Source of the DNA: Stentor coeruleus
Lineage: Eukaryota; Ciliophora; Heterotrichea; Heterotrichida; Stentoridae
NCBI GenBank assembly: GCA_001970955.1
Contig: MPUH01000452.1
Coordinates: 1-53,514, forward strand
DNA length: 53,514 nucleotides
Direction: 5' to 3'
The first letter of the stretch is position 1, and each line of letters opens with the position of its first letter. The notes beneath the pieces were generated by a model, which was not told the DNA's origin, did no database searches, and worked only from the letters and a program-made list of their open reading frames with translations. Both the position numbers and the translations under genes were made by a program. Shown here one piece after another: positions 9,644 to 18,859 of the stretch.

Positions 9644-11123
9644 TAGATTATATTCAAATATATTTCATATTTTGGCTCAATTTGTTTGGAAGATTAGAGA
9701 GAATATTTTTATGGAAAAAGTTTTGGAGAATGTTAGATGATGAAAGTGTGTATTAAAGATTGAAATGGATTTGAATAGTGGATAATGGATTATAGGATTT
9801 TGGGGTTTTTAGATTTAAATATACTTTGAAATTATATGTATTAGGATGATAGATTTTGTAATGAATTATTGTATGATGATAGTGAGAATTATTTTATGGA
9901 TTAGAATTTTTATGATTTTAAATAATTTAGTTTATTGTTTGGTAGAAATTTAATAAGTTTGCGAAAATCACTGGAGATTTATGGTAGGGTATAATTGTGA
10001 ATAGTTTTGAATATGTTTATGTTTAAAAAATATCAAAGCTTGTAGATTTTTATAGCTTTTATTTATTAACACAATTTTGTTATACACATTAAATTAATTG
10101 TTTATTTGGCTGATTACAATATTTTTAACTGATTCTTAATAGACTAATCCAATTGCTCTCTTTGTTTACCTATGATTATAATAAGGTGATTTACTTTAAG
10201 TTCAGTTTAGCTTAACTTCTTAAATATTATTTGCTATAAAAAATAATCAAATTTTATGTTAATAAAATAATAATTTTTTTCTACCAAACCTATAATTTAA
10301 GTTTTATCAAAAGTATTTTTTATCAGTAATAGACTTAAACATACTAAAAACTCGTTTTTTTAAAAGCAGCCTACTTCATTATGCACAAAGAAACAGTTCA
10401 AACAGGAAAAATCATGTTAAAAAAGCTTATAGAAACCGATAAAAAGGTCTATAACATGCAAAAAGCATTAATATAGAATAAAATAATATTTTTTTTAACT
10501 AATTAACTATTATAAAATTAGAAAAACTGCCTTTAGTTTGATAGAAATAATTTCTTAATATTAGCCGATTTGTCTCTTTTTTCAATGACAATCTTTATTC
10601 ACAAATTTTTTATACCCAAACTAATTCCTAAGCTTAAATTTATTTTCTTTTGATGTAAAAGTTCTCTTTGAAGATACCTGCAAATTTTTTAAGCTAAAGT
10701 AGAAAAACAAATGAATCTAAAGCTTATTTAGTGCTCAATGCTTAAATAAAAAGGCATTTATTAACTTATATAGTTTTCTAAACATAAAAGAAGCAAAAAT
10801 ATTCAAGATAATAAGAAGATTTAACTATCTTTCATAAAAAATCTCTTATATTAAAACCAAAATCAAAAATAAACTCATATCAGAAAGGTAGGGTTATTTA
10901 TAAAATACATCAAAAATAACATATGAGTTATAAATCTTCTCATAATGATAGTGAAATGTTTTTGATTTAGAAAAATTCAATTAAAACACTTTATCTCAGT
11001 AAAATACCCTTTATATAAATAGAAACCTATTATATTTTCAAGTTATCTTGAAAATGAACTTAAGTTAATTTCTAGTAAGCATATATGTCCAATAATTAAA
11101 AATTTGTTAGTTAAATCGGTTCA
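9644..11123. other. Long spacer, no clear gene
   Basis: About 1.5 kb. The left 350 nt are markedly G-rich with almost no C. The rest is AT-rich without a convincing frame. One 31-codon open frame (10381-10476, ATG to TAG, lysine-rich) is the only thing resembling coding sequence and is too short to call. No tRNA B-box or other RNA hallmark found. Confidence 0.5.
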
Positions 11124-11582
11124 TCAAACTTCAGGCAGTCTGGTGGCTTTCAGATAAGTTTTGCTTTTAAATAGAGCATTTTTTGGTATTGTTATAATTG
11201 ACGTATTGAATATACTTACATTATTAGATGCAGATTTTTCAGCTTTAGGCTTGATTAATCTTTTTAGCGTGTTTCCAGAAGGCTTGAATATACTACTTTT
11301 AAGTAAAGGCAGCTTAGTGGTAGGAATATGTTTGTGTAAGTAAACACTAGACATCATTCTAATTTTTTCTTTTGATTTATCTAATGATTGTATTGAGATA
11401 TTCTTTTTAAGCTTAGTCACTGGAGTCGTACTTTCATTAGAACGAGGGAATCTATAGTTTTTATTTACCATAGAACAGTTAAAACGATATTCGATTTCTC
11501 TTCGTATATCACTGCCTATATCTGAGTTTCTATCGATTTCATGAAGGAATGTATTTCTTGCAGAGTCTTCAACTATTGCCAT
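11124..11582 (-). CDS. Unknown protein, tandem paralogue A
   Basis: 152 aa, family not recognised. It is clearly related to the next gene on the same strand (12079-12504). From residue 12 in both, 25 of 38 positions are identical, including an invariant EIDRNSDI and RREIE. The C-terminal IPKNALFKS block also matches IPKNAIFRS in the neighbour. The middle is basic and variable. Predicted mostly disordered with one helix over the shared N-terminal block. It ends with two TGA codons in a row, direct evidence that TGA is a stop here. Likely a lineage-specific family that expanded by local duplication. Confidence 0.8.
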   Translation of the reverse strand: MAIVEDSARNTFLHEIDRNSDIGSDIRREIEYRFNCSMVNKNYRFPRSNESTTPVTKLKKNISIQSLDKSKEKIRMMSSVYLHKHIPTTKLPLLKSSIFKPSGNTLKRLIKPKAEKSASNNVSIFNTSIITIPKNALFKSKTYLKATRLPEV

Positions 11583-12078
11583 TAAATAATAATCAATTGG
11601 ATTATATTCATATATTTTAAGGCAGAAGATGAATTGAATAGATTGTTATATGCTTTATTTATAAAATATAATTTTTATGAAGTATGGCTGATAAGAAAAG
11701 CTCTAATGGGATAAATGTTTTTTTTTGGTTTTTGAGAAAAGAAATCGCTTAAGTGATTATTTTGAAAGTTTATAAAGGATTAATTATGAAGTATTTAGGA
11801 GTTTTTATGGTTTTTATAGTAAATATAAAGAGTTTATGGTATATTTATAGTTTTTTTTGAGCTTTATTTTTAATTACAACTTTTTATGTATTTGGAAAAA
11901 GTTTTTATAAAATTCAGGCTTCAATAAAGGTATTCTTAATATCTTATTATCTTTAGCAATACTGGTATTTGATAATAATTAGTATTTTTTATATGTTTTA
12001 CATTCAGTTATTACAGCAAAATAGAATTAAAGTCGCTTTTTAGTTATATAAATAAAATGCTATCATATTATTTTAGGA
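11583..12078. other. Spacer between tandem paralogues
   Basis: About 500 nt of AT-rich sequence separating two same-strand paralogues. No gene. No obvious remnant of a third copy. Confidence 0.5.
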
Positions 12079-12504
12079 TTATTTAAGTATTAGTCTCTTT
12101 ATTATATTGCAGCTACGAAAAATAGCGTTTTTAGGGATTAAAAATACTTCTGAATCAAGTTTTATTTGTGTATTTGGAGACATAATCTTCTTTATCAAAT
12201 ATTTGGACGAATAATTATTAATCAAAGCGGGAAGTCTTTTAGGGACATGCTTTCCTTTAAATTGTAAAGAAGGATCTTTTGCTTTGGTTATTAAAGAACT
12301 CTCTAGGTGAAGAGATTTTTGGCTTTGGCTAAATTTTAGTGATTTCTGTTCACGAAGATTTCTTCTAGGAAAGTTGTATGTGTGGTTCATTTTCGACATG
12401 TTAAATTTATGTTCAATTTCTCTTCTCATGCTGCTGTTAATATCAGAATTCCTATCAATTTCTTTTAGAAAGCTGTTTTCTGGACTTAAATTTGTTTCTT
12501 CCAT
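12079..12504 (-). CDS. Unknown protein, tandem paralogue B
   Basis: 141 aa, paralogue of the gene at 11124-11582. It shares the N-terminal block from residue 12 (FLKEIDRNSDI, RREIE, then FPRRN), a central KHVPKRLP motif matching KHIPTTKLP, and the IPKNAIFRS block near the C-terminus. The spacing of these blocks is conserved, so they probably form the functional core. The linkers have diverged, so the duplication is not recent. Basic overall with no membrane segment or signal peptide. Function unknown. Confidence 0.8.
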   Translation of the reverse strand: MEETNLSPENSFLKEIDRNSDINSSMRREIEHKFNMSKMNHTYNFPRRNLREQKSLKFSQSQKSLHLESSLITKAKDPSLQFKGKHVPKRLPALINNYSSKYLIKKIMSPNTQIKLDSEVFLIPKNAIFRSCNIIKRLILK

Positions 12505-13628
12505 TATGATAATAAATATTCTTATTTATTAGAATTATTTGTATAAATGTATACTGAAATAGGTAAATTACTAAAACGACGGAATAATTCTTTAATTAAT
12601 GAATACTGAATGTTGATGAGATTAGAATTTTTTATTTAAGAAATATATGCTAGATTTGCCTAACAAATATATTTGTGATTTTATTTTTGAGATTTTTTAT
12701 CATCTAACTTTTCAATTTTAACTTTATAAATATGTAATTTTAAGTATTACTCCTTACTGTTTTTTTTAGCGAATGATACGATATTTTTTATATTCATTTA
12801 GAGATTTAGAGAATCTAAAATTTAATTTATAGAAGCAAGACTACTCTTATAAAGATTTTTTAAATACTAGACAAGATTTATATTAGGATTATTTAAGCTT
12901 TTACTTGCATTTTAACCTTCGGGATTATTAAATTTTGANTTTAAATACTAGACAAGATTTATATTAGGATTATTTAAGCTTTTACTTGCATTTTAACCTT
13001 CGGGATTATTAAATTTTGATATTTTTTATTTTCTATAAGGATGCCTATAAAAAAAATTCACTGATTCAAGTTCTTTTTTAAAGGATAATGCTGTATATAA
13101 GACCTAGTTAAATTTTATATTCATCATTAAAAATATATATATATATATTTGTATGAGCTTCGAGCAGGGGTTGAGAAAATTGCTTTTTTCTTGGAATCTG
13201 AAACTAAAAAAATTATCTCGCATATTGTTTTCTAAGACCTAAAAATGAAATTTTTAAGTGTATTTAGTGATATCATCATTTGTTATAAGCAAAGCATTAT
13301 AAAACCTCTTTAGGAATAATATCTGTAGTCATTATCTATAATTATAATAGGAAATAATCAAAGCAAGTATTCATAGTGAATTCATATCTTATAAAGAGAT
13401 ATACACTAAAATTTTATATCTCAAAAAAAAATCAGGGTTATAAAAACCTTCAAAGCATTTTCTCAGACATATAAAAAGCATTAATATCCATTCTGTGTAA
13501 AAATAATATAAAAAACCATCTCTTTTTATATCCTAAAAAAAAAATTCTCTCTTATAACCAAACTAATCTAACTCAAAACAGTATCATATCAATAAAGATA
13601 ATTATGCATAAAAAGCATAAAATTACTA
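12505..13628. other. Long spacer containing an N-join
   Basis: About 1.1 kb without a convincing gene. It holds an exact 80-nt direct duplication meeting at a single N at 12939 (listed separately) and a short AT dinucleotide run near 13131-13150. The right end, next to the DCN1 stop, is C-rich. Confidence 0.5.
12859..13019. repeat. Exact 80-nt direct duplication around a single N
   Basis: Positions 12859-12938 and 12940-13019 are identical, separated only by the N at 12939. Two contig ends with the same sequence joined without being merged would look exactly like this, so I read it as an assembly artefact, not biology. Confidence 0.9.
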
Positions 13629-14399
13629 TTAACTAGACTTGCTTAAAACCTCAACAAACTCATCAATCAATACAGGCCATGCACTATTAGGATCATATCC
13701 TTGTAGTCCTTCCTTCTGAACAATTTCTAAAAAGTCTAAAAGCATTTCCCAAGTATCCTTACTCACATCATGTCTTTTCCCTCTGGATTCTAAAAAACTA
13801 ATCCACCTTTCAACCATAGGGAACTTTTCTCCAAGTAATAACCTCCATAAAGCAATAGCCACATCAATATTCAAATTCCTACATCCAACTTCTCTAGAAA
13901 AGCCAAATACATAATTATAAATCCCTTTAAATTGTCTTGCATCAGACAAAACTCTTCTCATATCCGAAAGTTTATTTTTAAGTTTTTGTATCGAATCACA
14001 CCCAAGAGTTTTAAGCCCTTGTGCAAATTCTTCTTTTTTAAAAACACCCATAACTTCAGCTTTACAATAATAAGCAAAAACCAATATTACAGGATCTAAA
14101 GGGTCAATTTCTAAGTCTTTACAAAAGTTTTGAATACCTTCAGCTTCGATATCAATTGAATTTGAGCTTTTATACTTGTTATAAAGGCTTTCTAATAAGT
14201 CTGTTTTTATTGAAGGCTGTGGACTTGGGGCACTTGGTGGAGCTTCTTGTGAAAAAAAGTATTCAATTGCCCCTTCTAAATTCCAGTTTGTATGGGCTAA
14301 ACATTGTTTTGCTTCTTTATCATTTAAGCCTGTAATTTCACGGAACTGTGAAAGTTTTTCTCTTTGTTTAGCATTTAGAGACTAATTATGTATTACCAT
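13629..14399 (-). CDS. DCUN1D: DCN1-like cullin neddylation factor
   Basis: 251 aa after removing one 15-nt intron. Exon 1 is only the ATG (14399-14397), the intron is 14396-14382 and exon 2 runs 14381-13629. DCN1 proteins act as a co-E3 that promotes NEDD8 transfer to cullins. The N-terminal 45 residues form a UBA-like domain (REKLSQFREITG, then HTNWNLEGAIEYFF). The PONY domain follows, with LYNKYK, GIQNFCKDLEIDP, LGCDSIQKLK and, near the end, KDTWEMLLDFLEI and WPVLIDEFVE, which carry the family's cullin-binding signature. Order and length match human DCUN1D1 (259 aa). Without the intron the frame would lack its UBA domain and start. Confidence 0.95.
14382..14396 (-). other. 15-nt intron, DCN1-like gene
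   Basis: GTAATACATAATTAG on the coding strand, directly after the ATG. It contains in-frame stop codons. Removing it joins ATG to the UBA domain. Confidence 0.92.
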
Positions 14400-14425
14400 T
14401 TATTTATTAGGTTTTATTTCTACGT

Positions 14426-15331
14426 TTAAAGTTTAGTTTTTCTTTCCCATTTCCCCAGGTAGTTTTTTACCCATGACAATTTACTTTCTTGTGCAGTTTT
14501 TATTAGACTGTCTTTGTAGAGATTTTCTATTTTTGATGAAACTTTTAGAAACTCTTTTAAGGGTTCAAGATCTTGACTTATGGCTCTTGATAAAGTTTTA
14601 GGTTTTGTTGAAGGCTTATTTTTGGCTTGAGGGAGTTTTGGAAGATTGTTGATGGTATTTTCTGAAGAGAAGTATAAAATTTCGCCGGTACTTGGGGAAT
14701 GTTTACTTGACATATAATGTTTTTGATATGTTTTTAGTTTTATCGGGGAGTTTAAATAACTTGTATGCTTTTTAGAAGATTTTGTTATCAGTGGGGTTGA
14801 TCCAGTTTGAGTTTTGAAAGTTCCCCACAGTTTGGGTTTTTTATTAACCCTCGGTTTGTTTTGGGTATTTTCAGTGAGGAAGTCGATGTTTGTCCTGTGC
14901 TGTAGACCTTTTTTTATATTCTCCGGGTCTTTAGGGTCATTTTTTATAAGTTCCTCCCAGTTGCTCGTCACAATTCCTTTTAAAAACTTCTTATCATGCA
15001 TGTAATACATTGGGTCTTCACTTAATAACACTAACTCATCTTCACTTAAATTTTTCATTAACGCTGTTCTAGGGCTTATATTTGGACTATCATGTATTTC
15101 ACTTTCTGATGACAAATTCAACTTACTTAAAGGTTTCAAGCCTTTTGATTCTAGGATTTCATTCACTTCATAAAACCTTTTTTTGTTTTCAGTCCATTTC
15201 GCATAAGATTCTTTTTGTTTATGCTTTGTACAGGAATTTGGCATACTAGACATGATTTTAGCTACTTTAGAACGAAGAGTTCTTATTATGCGTTTTTGGT
15301 TCATATCATAGGAACTTTTTTTTTTGGCCAT
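14426..15331 (-). CDS. Unknown basic protein, possibly frameshifted at start
   Basis: 301 aa from the ATG at 15331-15329; family not recognised. It is lysine-rich with a probable helix at about residues 10-70 (RIIRTLRSKVAKIM) and long Ser/Pro/Lys low-complexity stretches; no membrane segment. Upstream on the same strand a second frame opens at the ATG at 15465-15463 and stays open for about 50 codons up to a run of ten A (15325-15316, coding strand). There it leaves the frame of this gene by one base. One more A in the run would fuse the two into a protein of about 346 aa. Either the gene starts at MAKKKSS or the homopolymer is miscounted. It lies 26 nt upstream of the DCN1 start codon on the same strand. 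Confidence 0.7.
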   Translation of the reverse strand: MAKKKSSYDMNQKRIIRTLRSKVAKIMSSMPNSCTKHKQKESYAKWTENKKRFYEVNEILESKGLKPLSKLNLSSESEIHDSPNISPRTALMKNLSEDELVLLSEDPMYYMHDKKFLKGIVTSNWEELIKNDPKDPENIKKGLQHRTNIDFLTENTQNKPRVNKKPKLWGTFKTQTGSTPLITKSSKKHTSYLNSPIKLKTYQKHYMSSKHSPSTGEILYFSSENTINNLPKLPQAKNKPSTKPKTLSRAISQDLEPLKEFLKVSSKIENLYKDSLIKTAQESKLSWVKNYLGKWERKTKL

Positions 15332-15465
15332 AGGTTTGGGTCTTTAACTTTGGATGTTGTGGATTTTAAGTCTTCAGGCTTTTTGAGTTTGTTTGGAACA
15401 CATTGACTTGAGTCTAATGTGAAAGTTTCTATATCAGCCAGTAGTTTGATTAGTTGCTCATTCAT

Positions 15466-15969
15466 TTTTTACTATAAGAATTTTTGTGTAAATAAGTTAG
15501 GGATTTTAGAGGAGTATACTTTGATAAGGTATAGGATTGTTTTTGGGGATTTTTGAGGATTTTGAGGATTTTATTATTGAGTTAAGGGAATTAAGACTTG
15601 ATTATACTGAGTTTATAATAATATTTGTGTACTTAAATGGATTTTTTTTTTGAGTCTGAGAATTTACCCAGTTTTTTTTTTTGGATAAAGATAGGAAATT
15701 TTATAAAATTTTTTTTAGAAGATGATAATAGAAAATTTAATAGCGATGAAGTGAGAAATTTATTGTGAGTTTTTCTTGGATAACAAAACAAAGTCCAAAA
15801 ATATGAAATTTTATATAGAGTATTTATATAATATATCCTAACCTCATTTAAATCTTCAAAATAACTTTATCCTTTTACCAATATTTAATAAACTAATCAT
15901 CATCATAGTTTCCGAAAATTTCATATTTTATGCAATTATCATATTAATTAAAATTTTCATAGCTACTTA
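15466..15969. other. Spacer with strong skew switch
   Basis: Between two - strand genes. Positions 15541-15600 hold 17 G and 1 C; 15841-15900 hold 12 C and no G. No gene. Confidence 0.6.
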
Positions 15970-16776
15970 TTAAGCTATGACAGCATTTTCTTCCTCATTC
16001 ACAAACTTGAAGTAAACATTCGAATTGCAAGCCACAAGTTCGAATTTTCTATAAAGAAAAGCATTTTTATATTTCCTCATACCTTCAGTTCTCAAAGACA
16101 ATTGCTCTTTCATATAAAGTACTCTATTAAAAAAGTCTGCAGAAGTTGATATAAATAAAAGAATTTCTTGATTTAAATCATACCCAAGAAACCTACTAGC
16201 CAAAACAAGTGCACAACCAGTTTCTAAAGATGGCAAATACTGCAAATTATAATACAATTGGAAAACAATCAACAAATTTTCTGCAGCTTTTTTAACGCAT
16301 TCTGGTACTCCATATATTCCACAAATCAATACTAAAAAGTCTACAGAAACTGGCATATCAATACTAAAGTTTAAGGTTATTAGGATTTTTTGCTCCATTT
16401 CAATTATGTCTTTAGCTGTAATTTTATTATGCCCAATACCTTTTTCAAATACTTTAATGTTATATCTTATTACATCTTCTAGTTTATGGGCTATAAACAT
16501 ACACGTAATACCTAATAATAAAATATCAGTACTTTCAAGAATTGTTTTACTAAGTTGTAAGTATTTGTCCATAATTTTAACTGAAAGGAAAAAAGTTTTT
16601 ATATTCATTTCGAATTTGGTTATAACTTCAATCATCCAATCGATCATTTTGGCTCTTAGGGATTCATCTATTCTATGGTTTATTAAAGCGTCTTTCACAA
16701 TCGACCCTTTTTCTCTTGATTTCAAATGACTTATTACCTGATCTAAAAACATTAGCTGCGATAGATTCGAGTCCAT
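15970..16776 (-). CDS. Cyclin
   Basis: 268 aa. An N-terminal cyclin box covers about residues 15-140. LRAKMIDWMIEV (40-51) corresponds to the MRAILVDWL-type first helix of A/B cyclins, and AHKLED (96-101) supplies the Lys and Glu that contact the kinase in that fold. A second cyclin-like fold probably covers about 145-240 (SVDFLVLICGIYGV, then LASRFLGYDL). Cyclins activate a CDK; there is no destruction box that I can identify, and the N-terminal extension usual in mitotic cyclins is missing, so this may be a short non-mitotic or divergent A/B cyclin. The ATG is at 16776-16774. Confidence 0.88.
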   Translation of the reverse strand: MDSNLSQLMFLDQVISHLKSREKGSIVKDALINHRIDESLRAKMIDWMIEVITKFEMNIKTFFLSVKIMDKYLQLSKTILESTDILLLGITCMFIAHKLEDVIRYNIKVFEKGIGHNKITAKDIIEMEQKILITLNFSIDMPVSVDFLVLICGIYGVPECVKKAAENLLIVFQLYYNLQYLPSLETGCALVLASRFLGYDLNQEILLFISTSADFFNRVLYMKEQLSLRTEGMRKYKNAFLYRKFELVACNSNVYFKFVNEEENAVIA

Positions 16777-18101
16777 TTTAAAGGTTTATATTATAATGGA
16801 GAAATATGTGTTATTATGGACTTAAAATAATATTGGATCTTTTGAAGATACTTGGAGAGTATGTATAGAAAATATGGAATAGAAGTTCTAAAGAATAAAA
16901 TACTAGGGTTAAAAGTGTTAAAGATAGAATATACCTTTGGGAGTGATTTTTTACAAGATAAAGCATTAGTTTATATTTGGTAAAGGGAGGATGTAATTGT
17001 ATTAGAGTTTAAAGATCCAAAAACTATAGAAAAGCTGTGAATATTTAGTATCTGAAGCATAAAACTAGAGAGATTGTATTAATCTAATTACAAATAACAT
17101 TTTTTTGTTTATTACTTGACTGTTAGTGTGCAGGTTACTAGAAATTTAAGTGTTTCATATTTTTAAGTAAAAGAAATATAAAATTCATTTCCTAATGATT
17201 TTCACAACCCAACCTAACCTTATCATAAATTTACTTTATTTTTATACATGATTTGTCTATAAATTTTATTTGAAAACTAATCTTCCTTTAGATTCATAAT
17301 AGGTACTAGAGAATAATATATATAAGTATGCTGATATCAATTTCCAAATATCCCTAGCTTTTTATGACAAATTTTAGGCTTTTGGTAAAAAGTTACCTCA
17401 GAAATGGTAAAGGTATATAATTTTTATTACCTTAGGAAAATGAATCATATGAAGTATTTCAGATACCTTAAATATATGAAATTTTTACTACCAAAAATCA
17501 CTTTACAGAATTTCTATAAGAGTACTCTATTGACTGTTAAAACAAAAAATTCTTTTTTAATAAACATTTTATTATTTGAAATTCTTATTTCCTGCTTGTA
17601 AACTTTTCATCAACTGTATAATTAAATCTGAATCTTTATAGCATTTTGATAAGTTTTCAATCCAACTTCTCAGTTAAGTTTTCTTTGCTTTTTTATATAT
17701 TTTTTTTACTTTAAAAATACTTTTGAAAGTTGTGTAAAAGATTTCTTTAATTTTTATTGTCATTTTCTATATGAAGTTTTTCTGTATTGAATGCAAATTA
17801 TTTGTTTATTGATTTTTTTTTATGAGACTAATGATAATATAGGAACTTAGATTTTGGTGTTTCTAACTATCAGGAAAGGGTTTTCAATTTGGTATTAGAA
17901 TAAATGAATTATTAATTTATAGTTGATACAAAATTCGGAATTATACATATATCAAAATTATACATTTATCTAAAAAAATGTTCTACAAGCTAAGACATAT
18001 ACAATAAGAAACCATATTATATTTTGCCATTTAGAGTTAATTTTCTATATATTATAAAGACTCTATATAATCCTAACTAGTAATATTATTTATAATGCTA
18101 G
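16777..18101. other. Long AT-rich spacer, no gene seen
   Basis: About 1.3 kb. The left part, next to the cyclin start, is G-rich; beyond that it is low-complexity AT. A 65-codon frame at 17404-17601 is rich in codons typical of AT-rich noise and I do not call it. Confidence 0.5.
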
Positions 18102-18161
18102 TGCTCTGAAGATAATGAGGATATGAGCTCCCGAACTCATATCCTCATTATCTTCAGAGCA
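18102..18161. repeat. Perfect 26-bp inverted repeat (hairpin)
   Basis: Arms 18102-18127 and 18136-18161 are exact reverse complements, separated by the 8-nt spacer CTCCCGAA. There is not one mismatch in the stem. It lies about 120 nt outside the structured RNA candidate and outside any gene. It could be a processing or termination structure or the relic of a palindromic insertion. Confidence 0.95.
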
Positions 18162-18280
18162 TAAGTTCCCCCCAACTGCCACTATATCCAACACCAAACA
18201 ACATTATCAACATCATCAACACCACCAACTTCACCTCAACCACAAAAAAGAAAAACAGAACCAAAAAGAGAGTATGTGAT
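18162..18280. other. C-rich spacer
   Basis: Short run dominated by C and A with very little G, the pattern seen at the left border of transcription units in this window. Confidence 0.5.
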
Positions 18281-18567
18281 GGCGGTAATATATATATTTG
18301 CAACAACTAAAAAGCAACCGAGAGCAGCTTGTTTTTAATAATAATCGAATCAATACAAAAGCGACATTCGCCGGTTTTATTTGAGTAGATCAATATCTGG
18401 GAAAGAAACAAGGGCAAGCTCTCGGTTGTTTTCTTTCTCTCTCCGAATTTTCAAAAAATTGAGATTCTAAGAGAAAGTACCGCCTTATATGGTCACATCT
18501 TATTTCCTGAGAGCGTTAAAATATCAGCAATGCTCCCAGGTACTTGTCGTTTATGTTAACGACAAGT
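18281..18567 (-). ncRNA. Structured RNA candidate, class unknown
   Basis: A less AT-biased island of about 290 nt with no frame but many nested complementary segments. P1 pairs 18281-18287 (GGCGGTA) with 18478-18484. Inside it, P2 pairs 18315-18325 (CAACCGAGAGC) with 18418-18428, enclosing P2b (18328-18334 with 18406-18412) and a small hairpin 18361-18371. A second branch, P3, pairs 18433-18440 with 18470-18477 and has an inner stem at 18446-18460. Outside lie hairpins P4 (18506-18514 with 18532-18540) and P5 (18542-18567). P4 contains an A-C mismatch on the + strand but a G-U pair on the - strand, which mildly favours - strand transcription. On that strand a T5 run follows P1. P5 overlaps the stop codon of the next gene. 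It matches no RNA class I could recognise (not tRNA, U1-U6 or SRP). It could also be a structured 3' UTR. Confidence 0.55.
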
Positions 18568-18859
18568 TATAGGTTGTAAAAACAGTGTATTTTGTTTTTT
18601 TTTCTTTCAAAGGTTTCTTTTTGGGTGTTTGAGTGGATTTTTTTTCTTGCAAGCCTTCAATTTCAGTGTTTTTTTTGAGTTTTTTTTTTTTTTTTTCGGT
18701 TAACATCAGTCTTGTCACAGTTTTCATCGTTTTTTTTGCCAATTTTTCATACTCAACCAAGTTATTAATTCTAATTTTCCCACTACACTTTCCGAACATC
18801 AGGTTTTCAGGGTTTATAATAAGAGATTTTTTCTGCACATATAAGCTTATATCAGGCAT
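18551..18859 (-). CDS. Small lysine-rich protein, unknown
   Basis: 102 aa, not recognised. The first half looks like a real folded or helical segment (NNLVEYEKLAKKTMKTVTRL), the second is lysine-rich and encoded across long T runs on the + strand. A C-rich left border and a G-rich right border enclose it together with the structured RNA candidate, as seen for other transcription units here. The stop codon lies inside hairpin P5. The ATG is preceded closely by an in-frame stop, so no N-terminal extension is possible without an intron. It may be coding, or the region may only be the leader of the RNA candidate. Confidence 0.5.
   Translation of the reverse strand: MPDISLYVQKKSLIINPENLMFGKCSGKIRINNLVEYEKLAKKTMKTVTRLMLTEKKKKKLKKNTEIEGLQEKKSTQTPKKKPLKEKKTKYTVFTTYNLSLT

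Noticed and set aside
17404..17601. 65-codon frame
   Set aside because: Composition of random AT-rich sequence (Lys, Tyr, Phe, Leu), no motif, no flanking signals.
18281..18567. Reading the RNA candidate as SRP RNA or a U snRNA
   Set aside because: The SRP helix 8 motifs and the U1, U2, U5 and U6 signatures are absent on both strands; only short look-alike pieces (CAGG, AGCA in the wrong order) occur.
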